DNA of 64,000 bases. Origin: Clostridia bacterium. GTDB lineage: Bacteria > Bacillota > Clostridia > Peptostreptococcales > Anaerovoracaceae. A program made the translations under genes and the position numbers. Below, in pieces: positions 18,313-28,051 of this stretch. The first letter of the stretch is position 1, and every line of letters begins with the position of its first letter. The stretch covers positions 1 through 64,000 of the forward strand of contig CAAEEA010000061.1 in NCBI GenBank assembly GCA_900754795.1, in the 5' to 3' direction. The notes under the pieces were generated by a model that did no database searches, was not told the origin of the DNA, and was given only the letters and a program-made list of their open reading frames with translations.

Positions 18313-18338
18313 AAAAAATACCGGCTTACGCCGGTATT
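18313..18338 (-). terminator. Intrinsic terminator of the crotonase gene
   Basis: AATACCGGC (18317-18325) and GCCGGTATT (18330-18338) with loop TTAC; the minus strand continues as TTTT. It also lies just past the plus-strand exporter and may serve both. Confidence 0.8.
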
Positions 18339-18355
18339 TCAGTATGTAAAAAGTT

Positions 18356-19132
18356 CTATCTGTTTTTGAACTGAGCAGGTCTCTTTTCGAGGAAAGCCGC
18401 CATGCCTTCTTTCTGATCTTCTGTTCCGAAACATCCGCCGAAAGCTTCTGCTTCGAGAGCGCAGCCGGAGAACATATCAAGATGATATCCTTTGTTGATA
18501 CATGTCTTGGACATGGCTACGGCGATAGGAGCCTTGGAAGCGATTTTTTTCGCTATCTCCTCGCATACCGGCATCAGGTCTTCAGGTTCTGTGACTTTCT
18601 CTACAAGACCGATCCGAAGAGCTTCATCCGCTCCTATGGTGTCGGCGGTGAGGATGAGCATTTTCGCCATGCCTTTGCCCACAAGTTTTGACAATCTCTG
18701 AGTGCCTCCGAATCCCGGAGTGATACCGAGACCGACTTCAGGCTGTCCGAATTTGGCTTTTGAGGAAGCTATTCTGAAATCGCATGCCATGGCAAGTTCG
18801 CAGCCGCCTCCGAGAGCAAAGCCGTTAACGGCGGCGATTACAGGTTTTTCCATCTTCTCCATAAAGTTCATGACTTTGTGGCCAAAGGCTCCGAAAGATC
18901 TGCCTTCGGCTACGGTAAGGGTGCTCATCTGGCCGATATCCGCGCCGGCTACAAATGAGCGGCCTTCGCCGGTAAGTATTACAACGCGGACACTGTCATC
19001 CGCGTCTATTTTGTTAAATACGTCAAAGAGTTCTTCGAGCACGGTTTTGTTGAGAGCGTTGAGAGTTTCCGGCCTGCTGATGGTAACATAACCCACAGAA
19101 TCTTTAACTTCATATTTGATTGTCTGATACAT
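18356..19132 (-). CDS. Enoyl-CoA hydratase / 3-hydroxybutyryl-CoA dehydratase (crotonase)
   Basis: A 258-residue crotonase-fold enzyme that adds water to or removes it from 2-enoyl/3-hydroxyacyl-CoA. The oxyanion-hole segment GRSFVAGADIGQM and the two catalytic glutamates (NGFALGGGCELAMACDF and FGQPEVGLGITPGFGGTQRL) are present. The length is that of Crt from butyrate producers. It stands alone with its own promoter, not in a bcd-etfBA cluster, so a butyrate role is not shown here. Confidence 0.9.
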   Translation of the reverse strand: MYQTIKYEVKDSVGYVTISRPETLNALNKTVLEELFDVFNKIDADDSVRVVILTGEGRSFVAGADIGQMSTLTVAEGRSFGAFGHKVMNFMEKMEKPVIAAVNGFALGGGCELAMACDFRIASSKAKFGQPEVGLGITPGFGGTQRLSKLVGKGMAKMLILTADTIGADEALRIGLVEKVTEPEDLMPVCEEIAKKIASKAPIAVAMSKTCINKGYHLDMFSGCALEAEAFGGCFGTEDQKEGMAAFLEKRPAQFKNR

Positions 19133-19177
19133 CTTTAATACATCCTTTCATAAAATCATAAAATACCTGACAGTGTG

Positions 19178-19206
19178 ATTATATCATCTTCGACTGTGTT
19201 AATCAA
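19178..19206 (-). promoter_or_regulatory. Sigma-A promoter of the crotonase gene
   Basis: On the minus strand TTGATT (19206-19201), 17-base spacer and TATAAT (19183-19178) with an extended TGA before it. Confidence 0.78.
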
Positions 19207-19245
19207 CAAAAAGCGTCATAAAATTAACAAAAATCCCGAATTTTG

Positions 19246-19274
19246 TTGCAAAAATAAAAGCCGGTTGTTATAAT
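19246..19274 (+). promoter_or_regulatory. Sigma-A promoter of the DUF975 gene
   Basis: TTGCAA (19246-19251), 17-base spacer, TATAAT (19269-19274) with an extended TGT before it. Confidence 0.78.
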
Positions 19275-19310
19275 AAAATAGATTTATTATTTTCTTGAAA
19301 GGGGATAAAG

Positions 19311-20150
19311 ATGAACAATTATGTCGTATTCCAGCCCGCGTCAAAGTTCAGAGAAGTGGCGAGAGGAGCTCTTTCCGGCAAATGGGGACTGATGTTCGCG
19401 GGTATGCTGATATACTTTCTTTTCTCTACAGTAATGGAGACGGTGCTGAATTATTTTTTCCATATATTAAGATATGTGGAGCTTATTGACGGATATTATT
19501 ACACTCTCCAGATCAACTACGCCGGCAACCTTTACAGCATGCTCGTTTCCGGTCCGCTGACCTGTGGTCTGATCATGTTCCTGATGGCATGTTTCAGAGA
19601 TAAAAAAATAGATTACGGGCTGCCCCTCGAGGGATTCGGAATGTTCTGGAAAGCATTTTCCCTGTATATCATATATTCCGTTAAGATATGGCTCTGGTCT
19701 TTGCTGTTTGTTATTCCGGGCATCATAGCCACTTTCAGATACAGTATGTGCTTTTATCTGAGGGTAGACCATCCCGACTGGACGGCGGGGCAGTGTATCA
19801 GAGAGAGCGGGCGTCTGATGCGGGGCAACAAATGGAAGCTGTTTACCATCCAGTTTTCTTTTATAGGCTGGGCTTTTCTCGCGGCGCTGGTTTCAACGGT
19901 TTTTGAGGAAATGGCGTCCACGGGAATTACTTATATAGTAATCGTGCTGATAGGACAGCTGCCGCTGCTTCTTGTGACAATGTATATGAGAATGGCTGAA
20001 CTTGCGTTTTACGAGCTGCTTGCAGGCAATCTGATAATAGAAGGTCCAAATGGAATTCCTTATTCGGATATTTCACCGGATAACGAAACTTACGAAGACG
20101 TGATCCGCAAAAGGGAAGAACAAAGGGACCGTGATGAAGAAGGCCGCTGA
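19311..20150 (+). CDS. DUF975 family membrane protein
   Basis: A 279-residue protein with about six hydrophobic segments. The N-terminal SKFREVARGALSGKWG and the segment IPGIIATFRYSMCFYLRVDHP...RESGRLMRGNKWKLF are characteristic of the DUF975 family of Bacillota membrane proteins. The last 35 residues are charged and cytoplasmic. GAAAGGGG precedes the ATG. No biochemical function is known for the family. Confidence 0.85.
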   Translation: MNNYVVFQPASKFREVARGALSGKWGLMFAGMLIYFLFSTVMETVLNYFFHILRYVELIDGYYYTLQINYAGNLYSMLVSGPLTCGLIMFLMACFRDKKIDYGLPLEGFGMFWKAFSLYIIYSVKIWLWSLLFVIPGIIATFRYSMCFYLRVDHPDWTAGQCIRESGRLMRGNKWKLFTIQFSFIGWAFLAALVSTVFEEMASTGITYIVIVLIGQLPLLLVTMYMRMAELAFYELLAGNLIIEGPNGIPYSDISPDNETYEDVIRKREEQRDRDEEGR

Positions 20151-20224
20151 TACGGACAATTGAAGAGAACAATACGAACCTCCCCGGCATAGTATGAAAT
20201 ATATTATGTTGAGGAGGTATCGTT

Positions 20225-21360
20225 TTGTCCGAAGAAAGACATTATTTCCCAGGCAATAATACTCCGCTGGGATTTTTTTCTTACTACGAAAATATCCTCG
20301 GTCAGAGAGAAGCAAATAAGATAATATGCGTTAAAGGCGGACCGGGCAGCGGCAAATCTACTTTTCTGCGCAGAATAGGGCAGCATTTTGCCTCTATGGG
20401 AGAACCGGTGGATCATCTCCACTGCTCCGCCGATGAAAATTCTCTCGACGGGGTGGTTCTAAGACGCCGCAAGGTGGCTCTGATAGACGGAACCAGCCCT
20501 CATGTGACAGATCCTGTGACTCCCGGAGCCGTGGACATGATAGTAAATCTCGGAGAATACTGGAATGAAGAAGGAATAGCGGAAAACAAAGATGAGATAA
20601 TTGATCTGAGCGAGGAAACATCAAGGTGGTACAGGATTGCCTATAATTACCTTAACGCCGCTGAGAGCGTTTACAGGAGCCTCGAGGAGATATACTCGGA
20701 CGCGACCGAGAAAGGTGAAATATACAGACTGGTGGCGGGCATAATAGAAAGAGAGTATGGCAGAAAAGACATTTCTTTTGATACAGGAAGACAAAAAAAT
20801 TTTTTGCCAGCGCCATAACAGGCGACGGAGTGATAAATTATCTGCCTACCCTGCTTGGGGGAATGAACAGGATATATGTTATCAATGTTCCGGCAGGATA
20901 TTCAAACAGCAGTTTTATGGAAATAATCGCCGAGGGAGCTGTCTACAGGGGACTTGATTCAGAAGCGTTCTATTGCTCCATGTGTCCTGAAGGAAAACCG
21001 GAACATATTCTGATACATCAGACAGGCACAGCTTTCATAACGGTAAACAGGTATCATGATCTGGAGCCGTGGGAAATACCGTGCGAAGAGGGAAAGGAGC
21101 AGGAAGTGATACTGCTTGACATGAGCGATTACATGAACAAGGCGTATCTTGAAAAAAACGGGGAGCTCATAGAAACGTTAAATGAAGAATACGACATACT
21201 CCTGAACAAGTGCATAAGAAACCTCGCCAGAGCGAGGGACACGCACATGACGATAGAAGATATGTACGCGCCCAATATGAACTTTACGGAGATTTCAGAG
21301 CTTGCTGTTCAAATCGAAAAAGAACTGGAAAAAATACCTGCCTCTTCTATTATTTCATAA
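20225..21360 (+). pseudogene. P-loop ATPase (PRK06851-like), frame broken at an A7T6 run
   Basis: Two overlapping pieces make one protein of about 378 residues. The first (TTG start at 20225, seven bases after GGAGG) carries the Walker A motif KGGPGSGKSTFLRRIG and reaches a TAA at 20816-20818. The second continues in the -1 frame through KKFFASAITGDGVINYLPTLLGG to 21360. The switch lies in a run of seven A then six T at about 20795-20807; one more A or T would restore the frame. The zero-frame codons there read A-AAT-TTT, a classic -1 slippery heptamer, so programmed or accidental frameshifting is possible. The family (hypothetical ATPase or nucleotide kinase of Bacillota, normally with two P-loop-like halves) has no proven function. 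Confidence 0.75.
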
Positions 21361-21370
21361 TGATGTATGG

Positions 21371-21412
21371 TATAATTATAACCGTATTTAGACCCGCCGA
21401 TGCCGGCGGGTC
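21371..21412 (+). promoter_or_regulatory. Extended -10 promoter and leader hairpin of the MurE-like gene
   Basis: TGG followed by TATAAT (21371-21376); the -35 (TATTAT at 21348) is poor. The leader holds GACCCGCCG (21391-21399) paired with CGGCGGGTC (21404-21412), a nine-pair hairpin ahead of the ribosome site with no T-run. Confidence 0.55.
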
Positions 21413-21430
21413 CGGAAAGAGGAATAAGCG

Positions 21431-22975
21431 ATGAGAATAAAAGATCTCAGGGAATACGTTTCATTATTTGAAAAGGACGGTATACTGATCCGGGCCGATC
21501 TTTCACCTCAGACAGAGGAGACAGAAGTAGAATACATTTCTTATAATTCCACAGATGTAAAGAAAGGGACTCTGTTCATATGCAAAGGCCTTAACTTCAA
21601 AGATCAGTATCTTTATGACGCCATAGAAAAAGGAGCCTTTTGCTATGTCGCTGAGAAGGTGATAAGGGAAGACTTTCCGCACATAATCGTAAGCGATATG
21701 AGAAAAGCCATGTCTGAGACCGGCAGGCTGTATTATGATTCGGTATGGAACGACAGGCTCAAAATGGTGGGAATAACAGGTACAAAAGGCAAATCCACCA
21801 CAGCGACTTTTTTAAAGAGCATAATAGACGATTACTGCCGGGAAAATCACAAAAAAGAAGCCGGCTTCATCTCAGGTATCTACACTTATAACGGGGCGAG
21901 CAAGGTCAAGGCGAAGAAGATGACGACGCCGGAAACTCTGCAGCTCCATCGCCTTCTCGCGGAGTGCTCTGAAAACGGATGCGAGTACCTTGTAATGGAA
22001 ACATCTTCTCAGGCGCTGAAATATGAGCGTACAGAAGCTCTAAAATACCACACGGTAGTTTTTCTCAATGTATCGGAAGATCACATCTCCGACAGAGAAC
22101 ATCCGGACTTCGAGGATTATTTTACTTCAAAACTGAAGATCTTTGATCAGTGCCGCATCGGATGCGTCAACCTTGACATGGAGCAGCCCTTTCTTGACAG
22201 AGTCCTGAAAGCGGCGGCAGACAAGTGTGAGAAGGTGATAACTTTCACCACAAAAGAAGAAATGTCACAAAGAGCCGATTATTACGGATATAATATCAGT
22301 TCTACTCCGTCAAGTGTGAGCTTCAGGGTCAGGCGCGACGGCAGGGAAGATGACATAACCGTGAGCATCGGAGGATATTATAACGCTTCTAACGCTATGG
22401 CCGCCATCGCGGCCGCCGGATCGCTGGACATCCCTTTTAAAAATATAAAGGAAGGACTCTGTGATGTAAAAGTAGCCGGAAGAATGGAGCTTTACCACCT
22501 TTCGGACAAGGACGTGGACGTGATAGTGGATTACGCCCATAACAAGATAAGCTATCAGACGCTGTTTGAAAATGTGAAAAAACTGTATCCCGGAAGAAAG
22601 ATACTGCTTGTCTTCGGGTGCCACGGGAACAAAGCCTATAACCGCAGAAAGGATCTTGGAGAGCTGGCCAACATATACGCTGACAGGATAGTCCTCACGG
22701 AACAGGATCCCGGCACTGAATCAGTTCTTGACATATGCGATCAGATAAAACAGTATATTGACAGGGACAAGCCTGTGACCACTGTGACAGACAGGGGAGA
22801 AGCCATAGCGGCTGCCTGTGAGATGGCTGAAGACGGATGGGTTATGGTAATCGCCGGCAACGGGGCTGACGGATATCAGAAGCGAGGGCTTACTTATGTT
22901 GAGCTCCCGACAGACGGAGAAAGGGTACAGGAATATATAGAAAAACACCGATTAAACAAAGAAAGAAAGGCATAA
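21431..22975 (+). CDS. MurE-like UDP-N-acetylmuramyl peptide ligase
   Basis: A 514-residue Mur ligase with an N-terminal UDP-substrate domain, central ATP site (GITGTKGKSTTATFLKS) and C-terminal amino-acid domain (CHGNKAYNRRKDLGELA...). It would add the third residue of the peptidoglycan stem. The diaminopimelate-type DNPR signature is replaced by Gln-Asp426-Pro427-Gly428 (LTEQDPGTES), which also differs from the DDPN of lysine-adding enzymes. The added residue is therefore uncertain, and a role outside stem synthesis is possible if a canonical MurE exists elsewhere. AAAGAGG precedes the ATG. The MATE transporter follows after two bases. Confidence 0.85.
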   Translation: MRIKDLREYVSLFEKDGILIRADLSPQTEETEVEYISYNSTDVKKGTLFICKGLNFKDQYLYDAIEKGAFCYVAEKVIREDFPHIIVSDMRKAMSETGRLYYDSVWNDRLKMVGITGTKGKSTTATFLKSIIDDYCRENHKKEAGFISGIYTYNGASKVKAKKMTTPETLQLHRLLAECSENGCEYLVMETSSQALKYERTEALKYHTVVFLNVSEDHISDREHPDFEDYFTSKLKIFDQCRIGCVNLDMEQPFLDRVLKAAADKCEKVITFTTKEEMSQRADYYGYNISSTPSSVSFRVRRDGREDDITVSIGGYYNASNAMAAIAAAGSLDIPFKNIKEGLCDVKVAGRMELYHLSDKDVDVIVDYAHNKISYQTLFENVKKLYPGRKILLVFGCHGNKAYNRRKDLGELANIYADRIVLTEQDPGTESVLDICDQIKQYIDRDKPVTTVTDRGEAIAAACEMAEDGWVMVIAGNGADGYQKRGLTYVELPTDGERVQEYIEKHRLNKERKA

Positions 22976-22977
22976 AT

Positions 22978-24315
22978 TTGGAAAATCAGCTTACTGCAGG
23001 ACCGGTAATAAAAACTATGCTCAGATTCGCGATCCCCATGATTCTTGGGGATCTTTTGCAGCAGTGCTATAATATCGCCGATACTCTTATAGTGGGAAGA
23101 TTTATAGGCGCGGAAGCCCTGGCGGCGGTGGGATCGTCTTTTTCTCTTATGACTTTTCTTACGTCCGTCATCCTTGGGCTTGCCATGGGAAGCGGCACAG
23201 TGTTTTCGATCAGGATCGGACAAAAGGATATGGCGGGACTCAGAGAAGGCATACTGGCTTCTTTTGCGCTTCTGGGGACTGTGACCATTCTGCTGAACGC
23301 GGCTGTTTTTGCCGCTGCGGATCTGATAATAGATGTGTTAAACACGCCTGATGAGCTGACAGATATGATGAAAGAATATCTTATGATCATATTTGCCGGA
23401 ATGTTCGGTGTATTTTTGTACAATTTTTTTGCCTTTGTACTGAGGGCCATGGGCGATTCCATGACTCCTCTTAAATTTCTCGCCGTTTCGGCGGTTCTTA
23501 ATATAGGGCTGGATCTTGTGTTTATTCTTGCGTTTGACATGGGAGTTGGAGGAGCGGCTTTGGCGACTGTCATATCTCAGTATGTCTGCGGCATAGGCAT
23601 AGCCGTTTATACGAGATCAAAACATCCGGAACTTTTCCGCCGTGAAAAGAAGATAAGGCTCAAATTACACAGAGTAAGAGAAATCGCCGGTTTTTCGGCT
23701 CTTACATGCCTGCAGCAGTCCATAATGAATCTTGGCATACTTGCCGTACAGGGACTTGTAAACAGTTTCGGCACCGTTGTCATGGCGGCTTTTGCCGCCG
23801 GGGTCAAGATAGACGCCTTCGCTTATCTGCCGGTACAGGACTTCGGTAACGCTTTTTCCATATTTATCGCCCAGAACTACGGAGCCGGAGAAAAAGAAAG
23901 GATAAGGCGCGGAATAAGAGGGGCTCTGATAACGACGATTTCTTTTGGACTTTTGATCTCACTTCTGGTGTTTTTTTTTGCCGGACCTTTGATGTCGATA
24001 TTTGTCGATACAGAAGAAACAGAAGTAATAAGCGAGGGAATAAAGTACCTGCGTATAGAAGGAGCCTTTTACTGCCTTATCGGCGCGCTTTTTCTGCTTT
24101 ACGGCCTGTACAGAGGAATTGGCAGACCTGCCATGTCCGTGGTGCTTACGGTGATTTCGCTGGGACTCAGAGTCATTCTGGCCTATACTCTTGCGGCGCT
24201 GCCGTGGGCCGGCGTATCGGGGATATGGTGGTCTGTTCCGATCGGCTGGCTTATTGCCGATTCCTTTGGAATCATATACTATTTAAAATGCAAAAAACGC
24301 CTGCTCCCTGACTGA
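22978..24315 (+). CDS. MATE family efflux transporter
   Basis: A 445-residue, 12-helix MATE antiporter of the bacterial NorM/DinF-like branch (LRFAIPMILGDLLQQCYNIADTLIVGRFIG at the start, repeated half at about 230-440). These export drugs or metabolites using Na+ or H+. The start is TTG at 22978, two bases after the MurE-like stop; ENQLTAGP-IKTMLRFAIPM matches the usual N-terminus of the family. Translational coupling to the ligase is likely. A T9 run at 23971-23979 inside the gene is in frame. Confidence 0.9.
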   Translation: MENQLTAGPVIKTMLRFAIPMILGDLLQQCYNIADTLIVGRFIGAEALAAVGSSFSLMTFLTSVILGLAMGSGTVFSIRIGQKDMAGLREGILASFALLGTVTILLNAAVFAAADLIIDVLNTPDELTDMMKEYLMIIFAGMFGVFLYNFFAFVLRAMGDSMTPLKFLAVSAVLNIGLDLVFILAFDMGVGGAALATVISQYVCGIGIAVYTRSKHPELFRREKKIRLKLHRVREIAGFSALTCLQQSIMNLGILAVQGLVNSFGTVVMAAFAAGVKIDAFAYLPVQDFGNAFSIFIAQNYGAGEKERIRRGIRGALITTISFGLLISLLVFFFAGPLMSIFVDTEETEVISEGIKYLRIEGAFYCLIGALFLLYGLYRGIGRPAMSVVLTVISLGLRVILAYTLAALPWAGVSGIWWSVPIGWLIADSFGIIYYLKCKKRLLPD

Positions 24316-24340
24316 TAACGGGTCAAAGGGAGCTTTTTTT
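24303..24340 (+). terminator. Intrinsic terminator overlapping the MATE stop codon
   Basis: GCTCCCT (24303-24309) pairs with AGGGAGC (24327-24333), extended by GAC/GTC, and is followed by seven T. Confidence 0.85.
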
Positions 24341-24422
24341 AGGCAAAAAAGGAAAATTGCCCATAGATTATTACCCTCATAACTGCTAAAATATTTTATA
24401 AATTTTTTTGACGGAGGAAAAA

Positions 24423-26240
24423 ATGCAAGAAGTAAAGAAACCAAAAAAACCGTTGATATATTATTACTTTATAGTTATGATCGCGCTGATTATGGTAAAC
24501 CTGCTTCTCATGCCGAGCATTGCCGAGCAGGAGATTAAACAGGTAGACTACGGAACATTCATTGATATGGCCGAAGACGGGAAAATCGGCGAAGTTCAGG
24601 TCAATCAGCAGTCAAATGAAATACTGTTCACTGATAAGAAAAACACTGTGGTATACAAGACGGGAATGATGCCCGATGATGATCTTACAAGCAGGCTTTA
24701 TAACTCGGGAGCAAAATTTTCCGGAGAAATAATCGAACAGACTGATCCATGGATAACTCTGCTGCTTTCGTGGATACTGCCTATAGTTATTTTTATAGCT
24801 CTGGGACAGTATCTTTCAAGAAAGATGATGAAAAACGCCGGCGGCCCCAACTCGATGATGTTCGGAATGGGAAAAAGCAACGCCAAGATATATGTCAAAT
24901 CCTCCGAGGGAATCAGATTTGACGATGTGGCCGGAGAGGACGAGGCAAAGGAAAGCCTTTCCGAGATAGTGGATTACCTTCATGACCCGGACAGATATAC
25001 AAAGATAGGAGCGTCCATGCCTAAGGGGATCCTTCTTGTAGGTCCTCCGGGAACGGGAAAGACCATGCTTGCCAAGGCCGTGGCGGGAGAATCAAATGTT
25101 CCGTTTTTTTCAATGTCAGGATCTGAATTTGTGGAAATGTTTGTCGGAATGGGAGCGTCAAAAGTCAGGGACCTTTTCAGACAGGCCAAGGAAAAGGCTC
25201 CGTGCATCGTGTTCATAGACGAGATTGACGCCATCGGTCAAAAACGCGACGGCCGGATAGGCGGCAATGATGAAAGAGAACAGACGCTGAACCAGCTCCT
25301 CACCGAAATGGACGGTTTTGAAGAAAACACGGGAGTGATAATACTTGCGGCTACAAACAGACCGGAGTCTCTCGATCCCGCGCTTACAAGACCCGGCAGA
25401 TTTGACCGCCGGATTCCGGTAGAACTGCCTGACCTGAAAGGCAGAGAAGATATATTAAAGGTACACGCTAAAAAGGTCAGAATAGATGAAGATGTGGATT
25501 TTGGCAAAATTGCCCGCATGGCTTCCGGAGCGTCGGGAGCTGAACTTGCGAACATAATTAATGAAGCAGCGCTGAGGGCTGTCCGTGATGACAGAGATAC
25601 CGTCACTGAGGCTGATCTTGAAGAAAGCATTGAAGTTGTAATAGCCGGATATCAGAAAAAGAATGCCATTTTAACCGATAAGGAGAAGAAAATAGTTGCT
25701 TTCCACGAGATCGGTCACGCTCTTGTGGCGGCAAAACAGACGGATTCAGCACCTGTTCAGAAGATAACCATAGTACCGCGCACCTCTGGAGCTCTCGGTT
25801 ATACAATGCAGGTGGAAGAAGGGAATCATTATCTGATGAGCATGGACGAACTGAAAAACAAGATCGCTACGCTGACCGGCGGCAGGGCGGCGGAGGAACT
25901 TGTCTTCAACTCAGCTTCCACAGGAGCCTCCAACGACATAGAGCAGGCAACAAAGATTGCCAGAGCAATGATCGCGAGATATGGCATGAGCGAAGATTTT
26001 GATATGGTGGCCATGGAGACGGTGACTAACCAGTATCTCGGTCAGGACGCGTCTTTGGCGTGTTCGGCGCAGACTCAGGCAGAAATAGACCGGCTGGTTG
26101 TGCAGCTGGTTAAAGAACAGCACAGCAAGGCAAAGGATATCTTAAAAGAGAACATGGAGAAGCTAAAGGAGCTTTCATCTTATCTTTATGAAAAGGAGAC
26201 CATAACGGGAGAAGAGTTCATGGAAATACTCAACAGATAA
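24423..26240 (+). CDS. ftsH: ATP-dependent zinc metalloprotease FtsH
   Basis: A 605-residue membrane-anchored AAA+ protease that degrades unfolded and regulatory membrane proteins. It has two N-terminal membrane helices (about 12-32 and 110-132), Walker A GPPGTGKT near residue 207, Walker [11 protein letters not shown], the second region of homology [21 protein letters not shown] and the zinc site HEIGH near residue 428. The start is the ATG at 24423 after GGAGG; a TTG 15 bases earlier overlaps that ribosome site and is rejected. It is monocistronic between two terminators. Confidence 0.97.
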   Translation: MQEVKKPKKPLIYYYFIVMIALIMVNLLLMPSIAEQEIKQVDYGTFIDMAEDGKIGEVQVNQQSNEILFTDKKNTVVYKTGMMPDDDLTSRLYNSGAKFSGEIIEQTDPWITLLLSWILPIVIFIALGQYLSRKMMKNAGGPNSMMFGMGKSNAKIYVKSSEGIRFDDVAGEDEAKESLSEIVDYLHDPDRYTKIGASMPKGILLVGPPGTGKTMLAKAVAGESNVPFFSMSGSEFVEMFVGMGASKVRDLFRQAKEKAPCIVFIDEIDAIGQKRDGRIGGNDEREQTLNQLLTEMDGFEENTGVIILAATNRPESLDPALTRPGRFDRRIPVELPDLKGREDILKVHAKKVRIDEDVDFGKIARMASGASGAELANIINEAALRAVRDDRDTVTEADLEESIEVVIAGYQKKNAILTDKEKKIVAFHEIGHALVAAKQTDSAPVQKITIVPRTSGALGYTMQVEEGNHYLMSMDELKNKIATLTGGRAAEELVFNSASTGASNDIEQATKIARAMIARYGMSEDFDMVAMETVTNQYLGQDASLACSAQTQAEIDRLVVQLVKEQHSKAKDILKENMEKLKELSSYLYEKETITGEEFMEILNR

Positions 26241-26245
26241 AGTTC

Positions 26246-26273
26246 AGGCGGCTATATGCCGCCTGCTTTTTTT
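26246..26273 (+). terminator. Intrinsic terminator of ftsH
   Basis: AGGCGGC (26246-26252), loop TATAT, GCCGCCT (26258-26264), then GC and seven T. It overlaps the last codons of the convergent pseudouridine synthase. Confidence 0.88.
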
Positions 26274-27232
26274 ATGAGATCTTGCATATCTTTTGGGAGA
26301 GGAGCTTCAAAAGAGACGGGCCTGCCGCTTACAGGATGATAAAAAGCCAGGAAGCAGGCGTGGAGGGCCTGTCTGTCTATGTAAGGGGAAGTGCTTTTTT
26401 CATTCTCTCCTTCCTCGCGGCGAAAGTCGCCGTGAAGCCTGCGGTAAAGAAAGGGATCTCCGTTATTGTAGAGATGATCTCCCGTAACAGGATGTCCTAT
26501 AGAGGCCATGTGAACTCTTATCTGATGTGTACGGCCTGTTTCAAGGCTGATCTTCGCCAGAGTCATACCGCCGGGTATGTCCGGATAACGGGAAATGACG
26601 CTGTAGTGGGTTACTGACTCAAATCCGCCCTGCTCGACAGGAAGAATCCATCTTTCCACTTCGTTGGGATCAGGCCGTCCTATGGGAGAATTTATCGTTC
26701 CCTCGTCGGGTCCGATTATACCGTCGAGGACAGCAAGATATTTTTTTTCGGTAATTCCCGCTTTCATCTGGCGGATTATCCTGTCCTGAGCGAAACCCGT
26801 CTTTGCGACGATCAGTAGACCGGAAGTATTCATGTCAAGTCTGTTGGCAAACCTGATCTTATAGTTCTGACCACGGTCAAGCATCAGCTTCATCACACCG
26901 TTGGCAATGGTATGGACGGGTTTGCCGCGGGTAGGGTGGACGACTATGCCGGGCTGCTTATTGATGATGAGGAGACTTTCGTCTTCGTATATTACGTCTA
27001 TGGGGATGTCCTCCGGCGGAAAATCAGAACTTTCTTCCGGCAGGCTGACCGTAAGGATGTCTCCCGGAGCCGGGATCATCCAGCCTCTGACAGGGACTCC
27101 GTTGAGAAATGTGAGATCCTGTTTTTTGATCTTTGTCAGCAGTCGTGATGAAAAATGAAAATTACGCCGGAGGAGCTCGCCTGCCGTGAGCCCCTCATCT
27201 TCTTTTTTTACTGTATAGGTAAATTCAGACAT
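26252..27232 (-). CDS. RluA-family pseudouridine synthase
   Basis: A 326-residue enzyme that isomerises uridine to pseudouridine in rRNA or tRNA. An N-terminal S4-like RNA-binding segment (ELLRRNFHFSSRLLTKIKK...LNG) precedes the catalytic domain with the aspartate in FANRLDMNTSGLLIVAK and the later TGRTHQIRVHMASIGHPVTGDHLY. It resembles the RluD/YjbO branch of Bacillota. It lies next to NAD kinase, nine bases downstream, as part of a minus-strand unit with pepF. Confidence 0.93.
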   Translation of the reverse strand: MSEFTYTVKKEDEGLTAGELLRRNFHFSSRLLTKIKKQDLTFLNGVPVRGWMIPAPGDILTVSLPEESSDFPPEDIPIDVIYEDESLLIINKQPGIVVHPTRGKPVHTIANGVMKLMLDRGQNYKIRFANRLDMNTSGLLIVAKTGFAQDRIIRQMKAGITEKKYLAVLDGIIGPDEGTINSPIGRPDPNEVERWILPVEQGGFESVTHYSVISRYPDIPGGMTLAKISLETGRTHQIRVHMASIGHPVTGDHLYNNGDPFLYRRLHGDFRREEGENEKSTSPYIDRQALHACFLAFYHPVSGRPVSFEAPLPKDMQDLIKKAGGI

Positions 27233-27241
27233 GTTTAATCC

Positions 27242-28042
27242 TTAAAGAAATTTGCTCTTGACTTTTTCCCAGAACTGATAGTCGTCAAATCTGACGAGAT
27301 TTATTTTTTTTCGTGAAAGCTGCATGGAAAGCTCCGTCACGCCTTCATACTCTGCAAGCATACCGTCGTATGTCACGCTCAGGGTTCTGTCAACGTCGTT
27401 GCAAGGTATGACAGTCAGTTTATCGTTGGCAGGGAGCAGTATGCCTGAGGCAAGGGAGCGATAGGCGATATTCTGCATCGGCGCGATAGGGGTAACCTGA
27501 AGAAGGCTGAGCCTGGGATCTACTATGCTTCCGCCCAGAGCATAGTTATAGGCGGTGCTTCCCGCCGGAGTGGAAACGCAGATACCGTCCCCGCTGAATC
27601 TTTCAATAAAGCTGTTATTTATGGAAATGTTCAGATGAATGGGATGGGTGAGCATCCCTTTTACGGTAATCTCATTGAGAGCCAGATGACGGGCAGTGCC
27701 GGAGTCCGTCCGTACTGAGCAGCTTACTCCGTTAAGCCCCTGTATACTGTATCTTCCCTGATTGTAGAGGAAAATAAAGTCATCTATTTTTTCCGGCAGT
27801 ATCTCCTGAAAGAATCCGAGATGACCTGTGTTGATGCCTACTATCGGGGTCTTTGGAAAACCAAAATCCTGCACGAGTCTCAGCAGAGTACCGTCGCCGC
27901 CGATGCATATGATCAGTTCGATGTCTTCGCCGTAGCTGCCGCGAGCGGTAAGGCCCGATCTGATCAGCTTTTTTCTGAATATTTTTTCTATGGACCGGGA
28001 AATATCCGTGTCGTTGGTGTAAATAAAAATATTTTTGCCCAT
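27242..28042 (-). CDS. nadK: NAD kinase
   Basis: A 266-residue ATP-NAD kinase making NADP+. The GGDGTLL motif is at 48-54, NTGHLGF follows near residue 76, and the NAD-binding SGDGICVSTPAGSTAYNYALGG segment is complete. It lies nine bases after pepF on the same strand. Confidence 0.95.
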   Translation of the reverse strand: MGKNIFIYTNDTDISRSIEKIFRKKLIRSGLTARGSYGEDIELIICIGGDGTLLRLVQDFGFPKTPIVGINTGHLGFFQEILPEKIDDFIFLYNQGRYSIQGLNGVSCSVRTDSGTARHLALNEITVKGMLTHPIHLNISINNSFIERFSGDGICVSTPAGSTAYNYALGGSIVDPRLSLLQVTPIAPMQNIAYRSLASGILLPANDKLTVIPCNDVDRTLSVTYDGMLAEYEGVTELSMQLSRKKINLVRFDDYQFWEKVKSKFL

Positions 28043-28051
28043 GATTTGATA

